NCBI GenBank assembly: GCA_002166865.1
Contig: NHTQ01000007.1
Span: 62,001 to 126,000, forward strand
Direction: 5' to 3'
From: Rhodobacteraceae bacterium WFHF2C18
Lineage (GTDB): Bacteria > Pseudomonadota > Alphaproteobacteria > Rhodobacterales > Rhodobacteraceae
DNA: 64,000 nucleotides
Shown: in pieces, positions 27,735 through 36,949 of the stretch
Numbering within the stretch: position 1 is the first letter of the stretch
Layout of the letters: each line of letters begins with the position of its first letter
Made by a program: the position numbers and the translations under genes
The notes under the pieces: generated by a model
Told to the model about the DNA's origin: nothing
Database searches by the model: none
What the model saw: the letters and a program-made list of their open reading frames with translations, nothing else

Positions 27735-27752
27735 TTGACTATTTTTGTCGGA
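27735..27752. promoter_or_regulatory. Candidate iron-responsive operator
   Basis: An imperfect dyad TTGACTATTTTTGTCGGA lies 50 bases before the Fe(III)-binding protein gene. It resembles the AT-centred iron-responsive boxes (GAC...GTC arms) described upstream of Rhodobacterales iron-uptake genes. It is a visual match only. Confidence 0.4.
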
Positions 27753-27801
27753 AATTGCACCACTCGCCGGGCGTATCCGTTGAACAACAGGAGGTTTCAA
27801 C

Positions 27802-28824
27802 ATGCCCCTCACCCTGCCCCGCGGCCTGGCCGCCGCGTTTGCCCTGACCGCCCTCGCCGCCCCGGCGCTGGCGCAGTCGGTCAACGTCTATTCCAGTCGC
27901 CACTACGATTCCGACGACAGGCTCTACACCGAATTCACCGAGCGCACCGGCATCGAGGTCAACCGGATCGAAGCCTCGGCCGACGAACTGATCGCCCGGC
28001 TTGAGGCCGAGGGCGACAACAGCCCGGCCGACGTTTTCCTGGCCGTGGACGCCGGGCGCATGACCCGGGCCGAGAACTCCGGCGTGCTGCAGTCCTTCGA
28101 CTCGGAAACGATCGAGGCCCGCGTGCCCCCGCACCTGCAACACCCCGAGAACCTGTGGTTCGGGATCTCGCAGCGCGCGCGCATCATCTTCTACGCCAAG
28201 GACCGGGTCGAGACCCCGCCGCGCACCTACGAGGCGCTGGCCGACGAGAAGTGGGATGACCAGATCTGCATCCGCTCGTCCTCGAACGTCTACAACCAGT
28301 CGCTGCTGGCCTCGATCATCGAGGTGCACGGGGAAGACGCCGCCGAGGACTGGGCCGCCGGCATCGTCGAAAACATGGCCCGCGCACCGCAGGGCGGCGA
28401 CACCGACCAGTTGCGCGCGCTCATCTCGGGCGAATGCGACATCGCGGTCGCCAACCACTATTACTTCCTGCGCGGCTTCGACACCGACATCTCGGGCCTG
28501 AGCGACAACATCGACGAGATCGGCTGGATCTGGCCCAACCAGGGCGAGCGCGGGGCGCATGTGAACCTTGCCACCGCCGCACAGACCGCGGCCTCGCCCA
28601 ACCCCGAGGCGGCGGCTGCGCTGCTTGAGTTCCTGACCAGCGAGTTCGCGCAGCGCCACTTCGCCGAGGCCAACAACGAGTACCCGGCGGTGCCCGGCGT
28701 GGGCCTGGACGAGGACACCGCGCGGCTGGGGCTGTTCATTCCCGACACCCAGACCAACACCGCCGCCTTCAGCCGCAACGCCAAGGCGGCCCAGCAGATC
28801 TTCAACGAAGTCGGCTGGAACTGA
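27802..28824 (+). CDS. Fe(III) ABC transporter substrate-binding protein
   Basis: Periplasmic FbpA/FutA/AfuA-type iron-binding protein of 340 residues with a Sec signal peptide (cleaved near ALA-QS). Typical motifs are VYSSRHYDSD at the start of the mature protein and the paired iron-binding tyrosines in NHYYFLRG. An AGGAGG lies nine bases before the ATG. No permease or ATPase gene follows, so the rest of the transporter must be encoded elsewhere. Confidence 0.93.
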   Translation: MPLTLPRGLAAAFALTALAAPALAQSVNVYSSRHYDSDDRLYTEFTERTGIEVNRIEASADELIARLEAEGDNSPADVFLAVDAGRMTRAENSGVLQSFDSETIEARVPPHLQHPENLWFGISQRARIIFYAKDRVETPPRTYEALADEKWDDQICIRSSSNVYNQSLLASIIEVHGEDAAEDWAAGIVENMARAPQGGDTDQLRALISGECDIAVANHYYFLRGFDTDISGLSDNIDEIGWIWPNQGERGAHVNLATAAQTAASPNPEAAAALLEFLTSEFAQRHFAEANNEYPAVPGVGLDEDTARLGLFIPDTQTNTAAFSRNAKAAQQIFNEVGWN

Positions 28825-28830
28825 TCCCAA

Positions 28831-28854
28831 GGCCGGGGCCCCGCGGCCCCGGCC
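28831..28854 (+). terminator. Hairpin after the iron-binding protein gene
   Basis: A perfect 10-bp stem (GGCCGGGGCC / GGCCCCGGCC) with loop CCGC starts seven bases after the stop codon, between convergent genes. Confidence 0.65.
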
Positions 28855-28885
28855 CCTGCCCCGCGCCGGGCGGCGCGGGAGGTTG

Positions 28886-30787
28886 TCAGCCGATCAGGCC
28901 GTTGTCCGCGCGCTTGATCGCGATGACGGAGGAGCGCGGCAGGCCCTCGCCATCCGGCCATTGCCCGCCGGGATGCTGAATGCCCACGAACATGCTCCGC
29001 CGGTCGGCCGACCAGCACAGCCCCGTCACCTCGCAGCCCTGCGGGCCCGTCATGAAGCGTGCGATCTCGCCGGTGACCGGGTCGCCTGCCAGCATCTGGT
29101 TGTTGCCCATGCCGGCGAAGTCGCCGGAGTTGTCGTCGTCGCCGTCGGTCTGGATCCAGACCAGCCCGTTCTGGTCAAAGGCCATGCCGTCGGGCGAGTT
29201 GAACATGTTGCCCGGGGTGATGTTGGACGAACCGGCATAAGCGTCATCGTGCACCGTCGGGTTGCCGGCCATGACGAAGAGATCCCAGTCGAAGGTCACC
29301 GCCGCGTGGTCGTCATCATGCGGGAACCAGCGCACGATCTGCCCGTAATGATTGGTCTCGCGCGGGTTGGGCCCGCCCACCGGGGCTTCATCGCCGCCCG
29401 CGTTGGGTTTCACGCCGCGGTTGCGGTTGTTGGTCAGGCAGCAATAGGCCTCGACCGCGTGGGGATTGGTGGCGATCCATTCCGGGCGGTCCATGGTCGT
29501 CGCGCCGACAGCGGAGCCCGCCTTGCGCGCGAAGATCATGACCTCGGCCGGGCTTTCCATGCCCGTCGTCTCGGGCGTGAGGGGCAGCCATTCGCCGGTC
29601 TGGTCGTCGTTGAATTTCGCCACGTAGAGCGTCCCGTCATCCAGCAGGCCCTCGGTGGACCCGCCCGGCACGAAAGGCGCGTCGGAGACGAACTTGTAAA
29701 GGAACTCGCCCCGCTCGTCGTCGCCCATGTAGACCACGACCCGGCCATCACGGGCCAGCACGACCTCGGCGTTCTCGTGCTTGAAGCGGCCAAGGCCCGT
29801 GTGCTTGACCGGCCTGCGCGCAGGGTCGGTTGGGTCGATCTCGACCACCCAGCCCACGCGGTGCGGCTCGTGGGGGTTTTTCGAGGTATCGAAGCGCGCG
29901 TCCCACAGGTGATAATCGTAGCCCCAGCCGTTCGCGCCGATGCCGTACCGCTGGTAGCCCTCGGCGGCCTGGATCGGCTTCTGGTCCTGCGGCTGCGCGG
30001 TGGAGCCGAAGTAGCCGTTGAAGTTTTCCTCGCAGGTCAGATAGGTGCCCCAGGGCGTCTTGCCCGAGCCGCAGTTGTTCATCGTGCCCAGGCTCTGGGT
30101 TCCGGTGGGGTCGGCTTCGGTCTTCATCAGGTCGTGGCCGGCGGCGGGGCCCACGATCGTCATGGGGGTGTTGTGCGTGATGCGACGGTTGTAGGGGCTG
30201 TCCTTGACGACGGCCCACCCGTCGTCGGTTTCGCGAATCTCGATGACCGCGACGCCCTGCAAGTTCTGAAGTTTGCGCACGTCAGCCCCGTCGCGCGGCA
30301 CACCCGCGTCGCTGTGCGGCAGGTTGACACTGCGGTTGGTGTATTCGTGGTTGATCGCCAAGAGCTGATGACCGCGGTGCACGAAGCTTTCCATGCCGTC
30401 GGTGTTCTCACCGAAGACCTTGTCCGAGGCCGCCACCGAGCCGCCGCTGTCGTGGTCGAACGGCTCCACGCCGGCGAACAGCGGATCCCCCCAGCGCACC
30501 AGCACCTGCCAAGTGTAGCCCTCGGGCACGTGAACGGTGAAATCGGTATGGGCCGGGATCGGCGCGAAGGGGAAGCGCGCGCCGGCGGCCTGCGCCTCGG
30601 CGGCGGTGCCGGACAGCAGCCCGGGCCCCATCGCCGCGGCACCCGAGCCGAATGCCAGGACACCGCCCAGGAACCCGCGCCGCGTAATGGCGCGCTCCAC
30701 GACGCGATCGAACTCGTTCTCTTCTGGGCGCGGGAAGGTCAGTTCGTCCCATTCGTCTGCGGACACGTCGGGCGTTTTCGCGTTCAT
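28886..30787 (-). CDS. phoX: PhoX-family alkaline phosphatase
   Basis: Exported phosphatase of 633 residues. The N-terminus carries a twin-arginine signal (ITRRGFLGGVLAFGSG, about residues 34-49), as expected for PhoX, which is exported folded with calcium and iron cofactors. Conserved PhoX segments include AINHEYTN, LTCEENFNGYFG and GQIVRWFPHDDDH. It releases phosphate from organic esters. The start at 30787 is set by CAGGAGA. A Pho box and a TATAAT lie upstream, so PhoB control under phosphate limitation is likely. Confidence 0.93.
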   Translation of the reverse strand: MNAKTPDVSADEWDELTFPRPEENEFDRVVERAITRRGFLGGVLAFGSGAAAMGPGLLSGTAAEAQAAGARFPFAPIPAHTDFTVHVPEGYTWQVLVRWGDPLFAGVEPFDHDSGGSVAASDKVFGENTDGMESFVHRGHQLLAINHEYTNRSVNLPHSDAGVPRDGADVRKLQNLQGVAVIEIRETDDGWAVVKDSPYNRRITHNTPMTIVGPAAGHDLMKTEADPTGTQSLGTMNNCGSGKTPWGTYLTCEENFNGYFGSTAQPQDQKPIQAAEGYQRYGIGANGWGYDYHLWDARFDTSKNPHEPHRVGWVVEIDPTDPARRPVKHTGLGRFKHENAEVVLARDGRVVVYMGDDERGEFLYKFVSDAPFVPGGSTEGLLDDGTLYVAKFNDDQTGEWLPLTPETTGMESPAEVMIFARKAGSAVGATTMDRPEWIATNPHAVEAYCCLTNNRNRGVKPNAGGDEAPVGGPNPRETNHYGQIVRWFPHDDDHAAVTFDWDLFVMAGNPTVHDDAYAGSSNITPGNMFNSPDGMAFDQNGLVWIQTDGDDDNSGDFAGMGNNQMLAGDPVTGEIARFMTGPQGCEVTGLCWSADRRSMFVGIQHPGGQWPDGEGLPRSSVIAIKRADNGLIG

Positions 30788-30837
30788 GAAAGCTCTCCTG
30801 GCTGGATGGACCGCTGCGGCCAAGGCCGCCCGATCGC

Positions 30838-30870
30838 ATTATAGAGCTTCGCATGACGGTTCGGTGACGC
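30838..30870 (-). promoter_or_regulatory. Pho box and -10 element of phoX
   Basis: Read on the minus strand: two GTCA repeats exactly 11 bp apart (GTCACCGAACCGTCAT), then nine bases, then TATAAT at 30843-30838. This replicates the usual PhoB-activated promoter layout, where the Pho box replaces the -35 element. Confidence 0.75.
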
Positions 30871-31896
30871 CCAAGGCGGAAAACGCGCCGTCTCACGCGA
30901 CGCACGGTTCGACATGGCGGGCGCGGCACGCAGGACCGGGATCGGGTCGTCAGATGGGATGGCGGAGACGGTGGGTGGACAAGTGATTTGCCTGAGCCGG
31001 CAGTCAACAATGACGTGCTGTGCCTGAACACAATCGACGCCGCGACGGTCAAGCTCTCGATAGATGGAATCTTCCTCGCTCGGAAGTGTAATGTTTTCCG
31101 GCCCGAGCAACGGGCACAGGACGCCAGTCGGCTTATCTCTAACTGTATGATCGTTCACTTGGCCGGCGCACCCCGCAGGACCGACAACAGCCGCTCCAAG
31201 AAAGATAGCGACTTCATCCCGAACCTCCTATGTAAGCTAGCCCCCGAAACTATCAGATTGAACATTCACAACTCCTGTCTCTCCCAAGCCGTGATATCCA
31301 AGGCCGAATTCTCCTACACCGCGAAGTCCAGGCCCAGCGGCAGGAAGCGCCCCCCCATCGCTACGACGCAGCCAGCCAGAGCCCAACAGGCTACGCCTCC
31401 TGTATGTTCGGTCTCTGCTTCACTCGATAGCGATGGAAACAGGGCGCGCAGTCTTGGCGGTTTGCGGGTCAGGTCATTGGCAAGGATGAAAAAATTCCGA
31501 CAGAACCGAAATCGGCGCGGTTCGCCCGACCAGAGACGAGAGGCGATTCAGAGACGGAAATCGCTGTGTGCCCGCGTCTCAGCGGTTCGCACCCATCCGG
31601 CAAACCCCTTTGAAAACAGGAGAAAATCCGCCTCGATCGGGCGGCTTAAACGGGTTCGCAATGGTGATGGTGGCGGAGGGGACGGGACCGGAATCGGACG
31701 CTCTCCATCCTAAGTCATTGTTTTCATTTAATATAGAATTGTATCTTGCGCTCCTCCCATCAATTGTCGCTCAGCCTGGCCGCCAAATTAGGCGTCACGA
31801 GGGAAGCGCTCTGTCGCGAGCCGTCGCAACGCCGCGCCGCTCGGTCTGTTGGTTGAGAGTCGACCAGGAAATTTGACTTCAACCATGACGCCCCTT
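30871..31896. other. Gene-poor, lower-GC stretch
   Basis: About 1 kb without a supported gene. The plus-strand frame over 30988-31713 has no start context and no gene-like composition. On the minus strand a frame ends at 31314 (tail PLGLDFAV) with hydrophobic character but no identifiable start, possibly a decayed membrane-protein end. A degenerate tRNA-Ser 3' end lies at 31671. The stretch looks like an old integration boundary. Confidence 0.45.
31671..31687 (-). other. Degenerate tRNA-Ser 3' end (possible attachment site)
   Basis: Read on the minus strand these 17 bases (TCCCGTCCCCTCCGCCA) match the 3' acceptor arm of tRNA-Ser, including CCA. The T-loop portion upstream is degenerate (GATTCCGG instead of a GTTCGAAT-type loop) and no other tRNA part is present. 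Partial tRNA 3' ends of this kind are left by integrase-mediated insertion of islands. Confidence 0.4.
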
Positions 31897-32157
31897 CTAC
31901 TCTCTCGCAGCGCAAATCGGTCGCCCGTCGATGGTTCGGAGCGGCAAGAGCGTGGTTTCGACGGGGCCCTGGTGAAGATACCAGTAACATCCATCTCGTG
32001 GCAGAAGGCGCGCCGTCGAGACATCCTGATAGGGGGCTGCTAGGACAGCAACCTGCTCGGGGACGGTGTCGGGGTCCGTGTCCTCGGTGCCGACAACGGC
32101 GGTGCATCCGCTCAGAATGGCCGAAAGCGCGAAGCTGTTGATGAATTTTCTTCCCAA
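31897..32157 (-). CDS. Small lipoprotein of the copper operon
   Basis: 86 residues beginning at a TTG (32157) preceded by AAAGGA; no ATG is suitably placed. The N-terminus (GRKFINSFALSAILSGC) is a lipoprotein signal with lipobox LSGC. The mature part is small and ends with two cysteine-containing segments (DGCYWYLHQGP and RPICAARE). It lies 59 bases after the L,D-transpeptidase gene. Function unknown; the neighbour suggests an envelope role. Confidence 0.65.
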   Translation of the reverse strand: MGRKFINSFALSAILSGCTAVVGTEDTDPDTVPEQVAVLAAPYQDVSTARLLPRDGCYWYLHQGPVETTLLPLRTIDGRPICAARE

Positions 32158-32216
32158 ATCCGGTCCTTTCGCACAGTGGGTTCGCCGACTGCTATCGGGC
32201 GCCTCGAATTCGGTAT

Positions 32217-32903
32217 TCAACTCTTTGCGCTGACGTAGTCTTCGGGCGGATGCAGGTACGCCGTCACCCCGGTTTCAACCAGCGGGTAGAGCGCGATCAT
32301 ATGGGCATTGACCATCCGCACACAGCCCGAACTCGCGCGGCCCCCGATGGAGCGGGGCTCCGGCGAACCGTGAATGCGCAGGTAGGTGTCGCGATCACCG
32401 ACATAGAGATACAGTGCACGCGAGCCGAGCGGATTATCAGGACCCGGCTCCATACCGTCTTCGACATCCGCGTACAGCTCTGGATCGCGTTCGATCATCG
32501 AGCGCGTCGGGGTCCAGTGTGGCCACCGGACCTTGCGCCGGATCGCGTAGGTGCCCGGCTCGTAGAGATTGCCGCGTGCAATGGCCACGCCATAGCGCAT
32601 GGCCGTCCCGCCCTCCTCGATGTGATAGAGGTAGCGGGCGATAGCATCGACGTGGATGTTCCCCGGAACAAGGCCCGCGCGCGCCTCGACGCGCTGCGGA
32701 AGAAAGCGCGGATCGAGGCCCCAAGGGTTGGAAGTCTCCAGGTCAAAGATCGGCGGTGTCACCTCGGCATCCCATGCGCTTTTCTGCGCCTCGCTCGGCC
32801 AGGTATCGGCCAGAAGTGGCCCCGCGACGGGCGGAGAGAACAGGGCGGATGCGGTCACGATGAAATGGCGGCGCGTCAGGATCTTTTTCCCAGGCGCAAT
32901 CAT
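32217..32903 (-). CDS. L,D-transpeptidase (YkuD family)
   Basis: 228 residues. The YkuD catalytic motif is present: HGSPEPRSIGGRASSGCVRM, with His178 and nucleophile Cys194. The N-terminus (TRRHFIVTASALFSPP) is an export signal with a twin arginine. Such enzymes make 3-3 peptidoglycan crosslinks or attach proteins to peptidoglycan. Some are copper-sensitive because of the active cysteine, so its position in a copper operon may reflect replacement of a sensitive enzyme or envelope repair. The ATG overlaps the stop of the dsbA-like gene (ATGA). Confidence 0.88.
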   Translation of the reverse strand: MIAPGKKILTRRHFIVTASALFSPPVAGPLLADTWPSEAQKSAWDAEVTPPIFDLETSNPWGLDPRFLPQRVEARAGLVPGNIHVDAIARYLYHIEEGGTAMRYGVAIARGNLYEPGTYAIRRKVRWPHWTPTRSMIERDPELYADVEDGMEPGPDNPLGSRALYLYVGDRDTYLRIHGSPEPRSIGGRASSGCVRMVNAHMIALYPLVETGVTAYLHPPEDYVSAKS

Positions 32904-33631
32904 TGTTCCGGTTCTCTCACATCGGAGACAAGCGTTTGCAACTGATCCGCAGCCACGACACCGGGCACAAGGGCGTCGCCGATCACGAAAGATGGCGTAC
33001 CCGTGATGCCGAGGGCCTGCGCTAGGCGCATCGAGGTTTCGATGTGTGTGTCGATGTCCGGCGCGTCCATATCGCGGCGCAATTGCGCGATGTCGAGCCC
33101 GATGTCTTCCGCAATCCGGAGGACGGAGGTTTCGTCCGCGCGACCGTTCATGCCCATCATCGCCCAATGGAAGTCTTCGTAAAGCCTCTGTTCGCGCGCG
33201 GCGAGCGCGGCCCGGGCAGCAAACACGGACCCTTCGCCGAGGATCGGCCATTCGCGATAGACAAGGCGAACATCCGGATCGGCGGCCAGCAGGGCCTCGA
33301 TCTCGGGCTTGGCACGACGGCAATAGGGGCAATTGTAGTCGAAGAATTCCACCACCGTGACATCGCCATCCGGATTGCCCAGGACCGGCGCATTGGGATC
33401 GCGTTCCAGTGCGTCGCGTTGCCGGGCAAGCACCTCGGCCTGCGACGCGGCCTGCGCCTCGGCCTGCCGGGACTCCAGGATCGCGACAGCCTCCATGACG
33501 ATCTCGGGGTGCTCGCGGATGGTTTCGAGGACCAGTTCGCGTACCCTGTCCTCGGACAGTTCCTGCGCTACCGCCGACAAGGGCAGCGTCAGGGAAAGCG
33601 CCACCGCGGTCATGGAAATGAGTTTCTTCAT
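32900..33631 (-). CDS. DsbA-family thioredoxin-like protein
   Basis: Periplasmic thiol oxidoreductase of 243 residues with a signal peptide (cleavage after AVA). The active site is CPYC at residues 101-104, and the cis-proline region is TGTPSFVIG. The N-terminal helical extension rich in Ala/Glu resembles ScsC/BdbD-like proteins linked to copper tolerance. GGAGGG lies before the ATG at 33631. Substrates may include the cupredoxin or cytochromes encoded in this operon. Confidence 0.88.
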   Translation of the reverse strand: MKKLISMTAVALSLTLPLSAVAQELSEDRVRELVLETIREHPEIVMEAVAILESRQAEAQAASQAEVLARQRDALERDPNAPVLGNPDGDVTVVEFFDYNCPYCRRAKPEIEALLAADPDVRLVYREWPILGEGSVFAARAALAAREQRLYEDFHWAMMGMNGRADETSVLRIAEDIGLDIAQLRRDMDAPDIDTHIETSMRLAQALGITGTPSFVIGDALVPGVVAADQLQTLVSDVREPEQ

Positions 33632-33632
33632 G

Positions 33633-34130
33633 TCAGGTCCCTCCGTTGGCTCGATCGTCAGCGGTGCGTTCGGCCTGAACGGCCCGTGCGCGTTCGGGCC
33701 AGGTCGACTGGATGTAGGCGAGGATGTTCCAGATCTCCTCATCCGTCAGGACATCCCCGAACGCGGGCATGCCGCTGTCGAACTCCACCCCTTGCAGCGC
33801 CAGGGCTCCCCGTCCACCGAGCTTCGTGTATTGAAACAGGACCCGGTCGGGATGGTGCCAGGTGTGCCCGGTTTCATCGTGGGGCGGCGCGGGCAGACGC
33901 CCATCTGCATCGGGCGTTCGCCAATCCTGCTGGCCTTCGAGGTCGGCACCGTGGCAGGCGGCGCAGCTCCGGGCATAAAGCGTCTCTCCTTGCGCGATAT
34001 CCACCGTGGCCGGCATCACCGGCATGGTGGGATCGCGGGCGTGGCGCGGCGCGTCACGCAGCGCCAGCCACGCCCCAGCCCCGGCAAGGCCAAGAGCCAC
34101 CGGCGCGGCGATCAGGATCGCTGTCTTCAT
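33633..34130 (-). CDS. Cytochrome c, membrane-anchored
   Basis: 165 residues with an N-terminal transmembrane anchor (TAILIAAPVALGLAGAGAWL), a haem motif CAACH and an axial methionine in SGMPAFGDVL. The start at 34130 is chosen because it makes a 4-base ATGA overlap with the ancestral stop of the multicopper oxidase. It probably passes electrons between copper proteins and the respiratory chain. Confidence 0.87.
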   Translation of the reverse strand: MKTAILIAAPVALGLAGAGAWLALRDAPRHARDPTMPVMPATVDIAQGETLYARSCAACHGADLEGQQDWRTPDADGRLPAPPHDETGHTWHHPDRVLFQYTKLGGRGALALQGVEFDSGMPAFGDVLTDEEIWNILAYIQSTWPERARAVQAERTADDRANGGT

Positions 34131-35521
34131 GTCACCCGCACCCATGTCATCATCCCGCTTTCCGCATGGCTGAGCATGTGGCAATGAAACAGTCAGTCGC
34201 CCGGATTGTCGGCGATAAAGCCGATCTCGCGGGTCTCTTGCGCGGCTACCAGAAGCGTGTCGCGCATGGGGCCGACGGGGCTGCCCTCGCGGATTTCGCG
34301 GAAGTGCATCCCGTGAAGGTGCATGGCGTGGGGAAAGACGGTCTCGTTGACGATCTCCAGCCGCACCGGCTCACCAAGAGAAAGATCGGCCAGCGGGGTC
34401 TGCGTCATCTCGGCCATGTCGTTGAAGGCCCAGAACCGCCCCCGCGCCGCGAGTTCGCGAAAGCCCAGGCGCTCTCCGCCCAGCACGGCGTTGTCCATCC
34501 GCCCCATGGCGCCCCCCGACATCACCAGCCGCAAAGAACGGGCATCGGCCAGCGACTCAAGGCCGCTGACGGAATTGGGCGGCAATGCCGCTGGTGTCGC
34601 TCGCGGGGTCCGCGCGGCGCTGCCCGAGACGGGGAACGCCACCTGAGTTGCCGGGCGGTCGTCATTGCCGATCCGGACGAGATGCGCGGTCTCGCCCGCC
34701 TCGGCCGTGACATCGACGATCAGGTCAGCGCGCTGCGCCGGGGCGAGGACGAGCACGCCCTCCAGCGGTTCGGGGGTGACAAGCGGCATGCCGTCGAGCG
34801 CGACCGTCCAGCCCCGCAACCCGGCAACCTGCAACGGGAAGATCCGCGCGTTCGACGCGTTGATGAGCCGCAGCCGAAGACGCATGTGCCGCTCTACCGG
34901 GATCGCAAGATCGAATTGACTGTTCGTGGTGATCAGGTTTCCGATCCGGCCGCCATGGCTCATGCGCATGGGCTGGTCGAAGCGCGCGTCGATCAGCGCC
35001 GTTTCGGGGTCGAGCAGCCAGTCGTCGAGCACGACGGTCTCCTCGCGATCCACCTCTGGCGGTTCGGCCTCTTCCACGATCAGCGGCCCGTGCAGGCCGC
35101 GGGCGACCTGCACCCAGGACCGGTTATGCGCATGGTACCAGTACGTTCCGGCATCGGGCGCCACGAAATCATAGTCGAAAGCCTGACCCGGCGCGACGGC
35201 CTCTTGCGTCAGGCCCGAGACACCGTCCATCGCGTTGTCGATTCGGATCCCGTGCCAGTGGACCGAGGTCGGCTCGGGCACGTCGTTGACCAGCCGCCGC
35301 CGCACCCGTTCGCCCTGGAGCACCCGGATCGCCGGGCCGGGCGCGCGGCCCTCGTACCCCCAGATGGAGGTTGCCGGATAGCGGTCGGGGGCGAGTTGCA
35401 CCGATGCCTCTCGCGCCGTCAGGGTCGCGGGCGTGTGAGAGGCTGCATTCACCAGCCGACCGCTCGCCGCCAGGCCCAGAACGGCGGCTGTTTGTCCGAG
35501 GAAGGCGCGTCGTGTCGGCAT
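34127..35521 (-). pseudogene. Multicopper oxidase interrupted by in-frame UGA
   Basis: A periplasmic multicopper oxidase of the CueO/CopA type. It has a Tat signal (MPTRRAFLGQ) and copper motifs SVHWHG (His88, His90), WYHAH (His130, His132) and HAMHLHGMH near residue 405. The frame stops at TGA (34195-34193) right after NPGD. The same frame continues for 21 more codons with LFHCHMLSHAESGM, the T1/T3 copper motif that every active member needs, and ends at 34127. Family members have Trp at the stop position, so this is a TGG-to-TGA change. Without readthrough the enzyme lacks four or more copper ligands and should be inactive. Confidence 0.85.
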
Positions 35522-35586
35522 GGTCAAAATCTCCGGAAAAGTGTCGTGGCGGGCGAAAGTCTCGCCCGCCACGGTTTGTCTGTGCG

Positions 35587-36099
35587 TCAGGAGCCGTGAC
35601 CCATGCGGAAATCGCCGACCATGCCGGCCTCGCGGTGGCCGGGGACGTTGCAGGCGAAGCCGATCTCGCCGCCTTCGGGAAACGTCCAGATGACCTCGCC
35701 CGTATCTCCGGGCGCCAGCAGGGCGCTGTTGGCATCGTCATGCATCATCCCGGCCTCCATCATCCGGTCATGATTGATGCTGCGCACCGTCATCATGCCT
35801 TCGCGCATCATGGTGCGCATTTCGTCGCGATGACCGTCCCAGGTTTCGCTGGTGCCGATGTTGAACTCGTGCACGGCGCGGCCGACGTTCACCACTTCGA
35901 AGCGGATCGTCTCTCCGGGCTCGACATCGATGGTCTCCGGGCTGTATTTCATCTCGTCCAATTCGACCGTGATGGTGCGGTCGACTTGCGCGGCGTCGCC
36001 AGGCTCGCCGATGCCGTCTCCATGGCCGGGGCTGGCAACCGCGATGGAGGCAGTAAGGCTGGCCGCGATGGCGGTACCGGTCAGAATTGTCTTGATCAT
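35587..36099 (-). CDS. Cupredoxin-like copper protein
   Basis: 170 residues with a signal peptide (cleaved near AVA-SP). The mature domain is a cupredoxin fold with type 1 ligands His77 (AVHEFNIG), Cys150, His155 and Met160 (FACNVPGHREAGM). A Met/His-rich insert at 91-121 (RDEMRTMMREGMM and DRMMEAGMMHDD) could bind Cu(I). It probably carries copper or electrons in the periplasm. It lies between the multicopper oxidase and the small hypothetical gene. Confidence 0.88.
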   Translation of the reverse strand: MIKTILTGTAIAASLTASIAVASPGHGDGIGEPGDAAQVDRTITVELDEMKYSPETIDVEPGETIRFEVVNVGRAVHEFNIGTSETWDGHRDEMRTMMREGMMTVRSINHDRMMEAGMMHDDANSALLAPGDTGEVIWTFPEGGEIGFACNVPGHREAGMVGDFRMGHGS

Positions 36100-36110
36100 G
36101 TGTTGGACTC

Positions 36111-36497
36111 TCATGTCTGGGGGTATTTCAGGGTATTTGATCGTGGCACGGCCCAAGGTCGCGGAGGAGGAAGATCGACGGGCGCATGTCTCCCGCCTAT
36201 TTCTGTTTTCGCGAGCGGCTGACGCACGGCCCGGAAACCTTGTGCCCCGAATATCGGTCGAGTCATCAAAATGGCGGCCGGGGAACACGTCGGGTCGGGA
36301 TGGCAGTAGCGGTCAAGCGTGTCCTCATGCGCAGCGTGCCCGGCATTCGCGACATTGCCGTCCGCGACCACGACGATCTCTGAATCCGCATCCGGCGTGC
36401 CGGCAAGTCCTGACGTCTGCGCGGCAAGGATTGCGAGCACCATCATGAGCACCGCGACCAGTCCCCCGCGCGCGGAAAAAAACGACAAAACCCGCAT
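36111..36497 (-). CDS. Small exported hypothetical protein of the copper operon
   Basis: 128 residues. One N-terminal hydrophobic segment (GGLVAVLMMVLAILAAQTSG) acts as signal or anchor. Two cysteines (RYCHPDPTCSP) and several histidines in the middle are the only notable features. The ATG overlaps the TGA of the upstream cytochrome gene by one base. Family not recognised; copper context suggests a metal-related role. Confidence 0.65.
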   Translation of the reverse strand: MRVLSFFSARGGLVAVLMMVLAILAAQTSGLAGTPDADSEIVVVADGNVANAGHAAHEDTLDRYCHPDPTCSPAAILMTRPIFGAQGFRAVRQPLAKTEIGGRHAPVDLPPPRPWAVPRSNTLKYPQT

Positions 36498-36949
36498 CAA
36501 TTGATCCCGTTCTCGCGCTGCACCTCACGGACATAGCGCACGATATTCTGAACGTCGGCGCGGGTCAGACCATCGACCGGGGGCATGTTGCCGAAGGACC
36601 AGTGATGCGCGCGCACGCCCGTCCGAACCGCCAGTTGAAAGGCTTCGTCGGCATGATGGCTCGGTTCGTAAATGCGGTGGATAAGGGGAGGCGCGACGCC
36701 ATCCTGACCGGCGGCATTCGCGCCATGGCATTCAGCGCATTTGGCCTCGAAGGCGAGCTTTCCGATCGTCGCCTCGGGCGACAATTGCGCGGGAAGTCGA
36801 ACCTCGACGATTGGCGCGCCCTGTGCCGGCTCATCCATCGACGTCGGGGCCGGGCGGGCAATTTCGTCCTCCGACTGCGTGAATTGCCAGATCGCCAAGC
36901 CAAACCCGGCAACAAGTACGACTCCGACCAGACGCCCGCGTGTGTTCAT
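36497..36949 (-). CDS. Cytochrome c, membrane-anchored (first gene of copper operon)
   Basis: 150 residues: a transmembrane anchor (LVGVVLVAGFGLAIW), haem motif CAECH and axial Met in GNMPPVDGLT. The TAGGAG upstream and the GGATACA operator 140 bases before the start make this the first gene of the minus-strand operon down to 31897. Confidence 0.87.
   Translation of the reverse strand: MNTRGRLVGVVLVAGFGLAIWQFTQSEDEIARPAPTSMDEPAQGAPIVEVRLPAQLSPEATIGKLAFEAKCAECHGANAAGQDGVAPPLIHRIYEPSHHADEAFQLAVRTGVRAHHWSFGNMPPVDGLTRADVQNIVRYVREVQRENGIN

Noticed and set aside
31671..31687. Functional tRNA-Ser gene
   Set aside because: Only the 3' acceptor segment is present; the anticodon and D arms are missing.
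30988..31713. 241-codon open frame on the plus strand
   Set aside because: No ribosome binding site, no domain, irregular composition, and it spans the degenerate tRNA end.
34193..34195. UGA as selenocysteine codon in the multicopper oxidase
   Set aside because: The family has Trp here, not Cys or Sec, and no reason for a SECIS element is seen.
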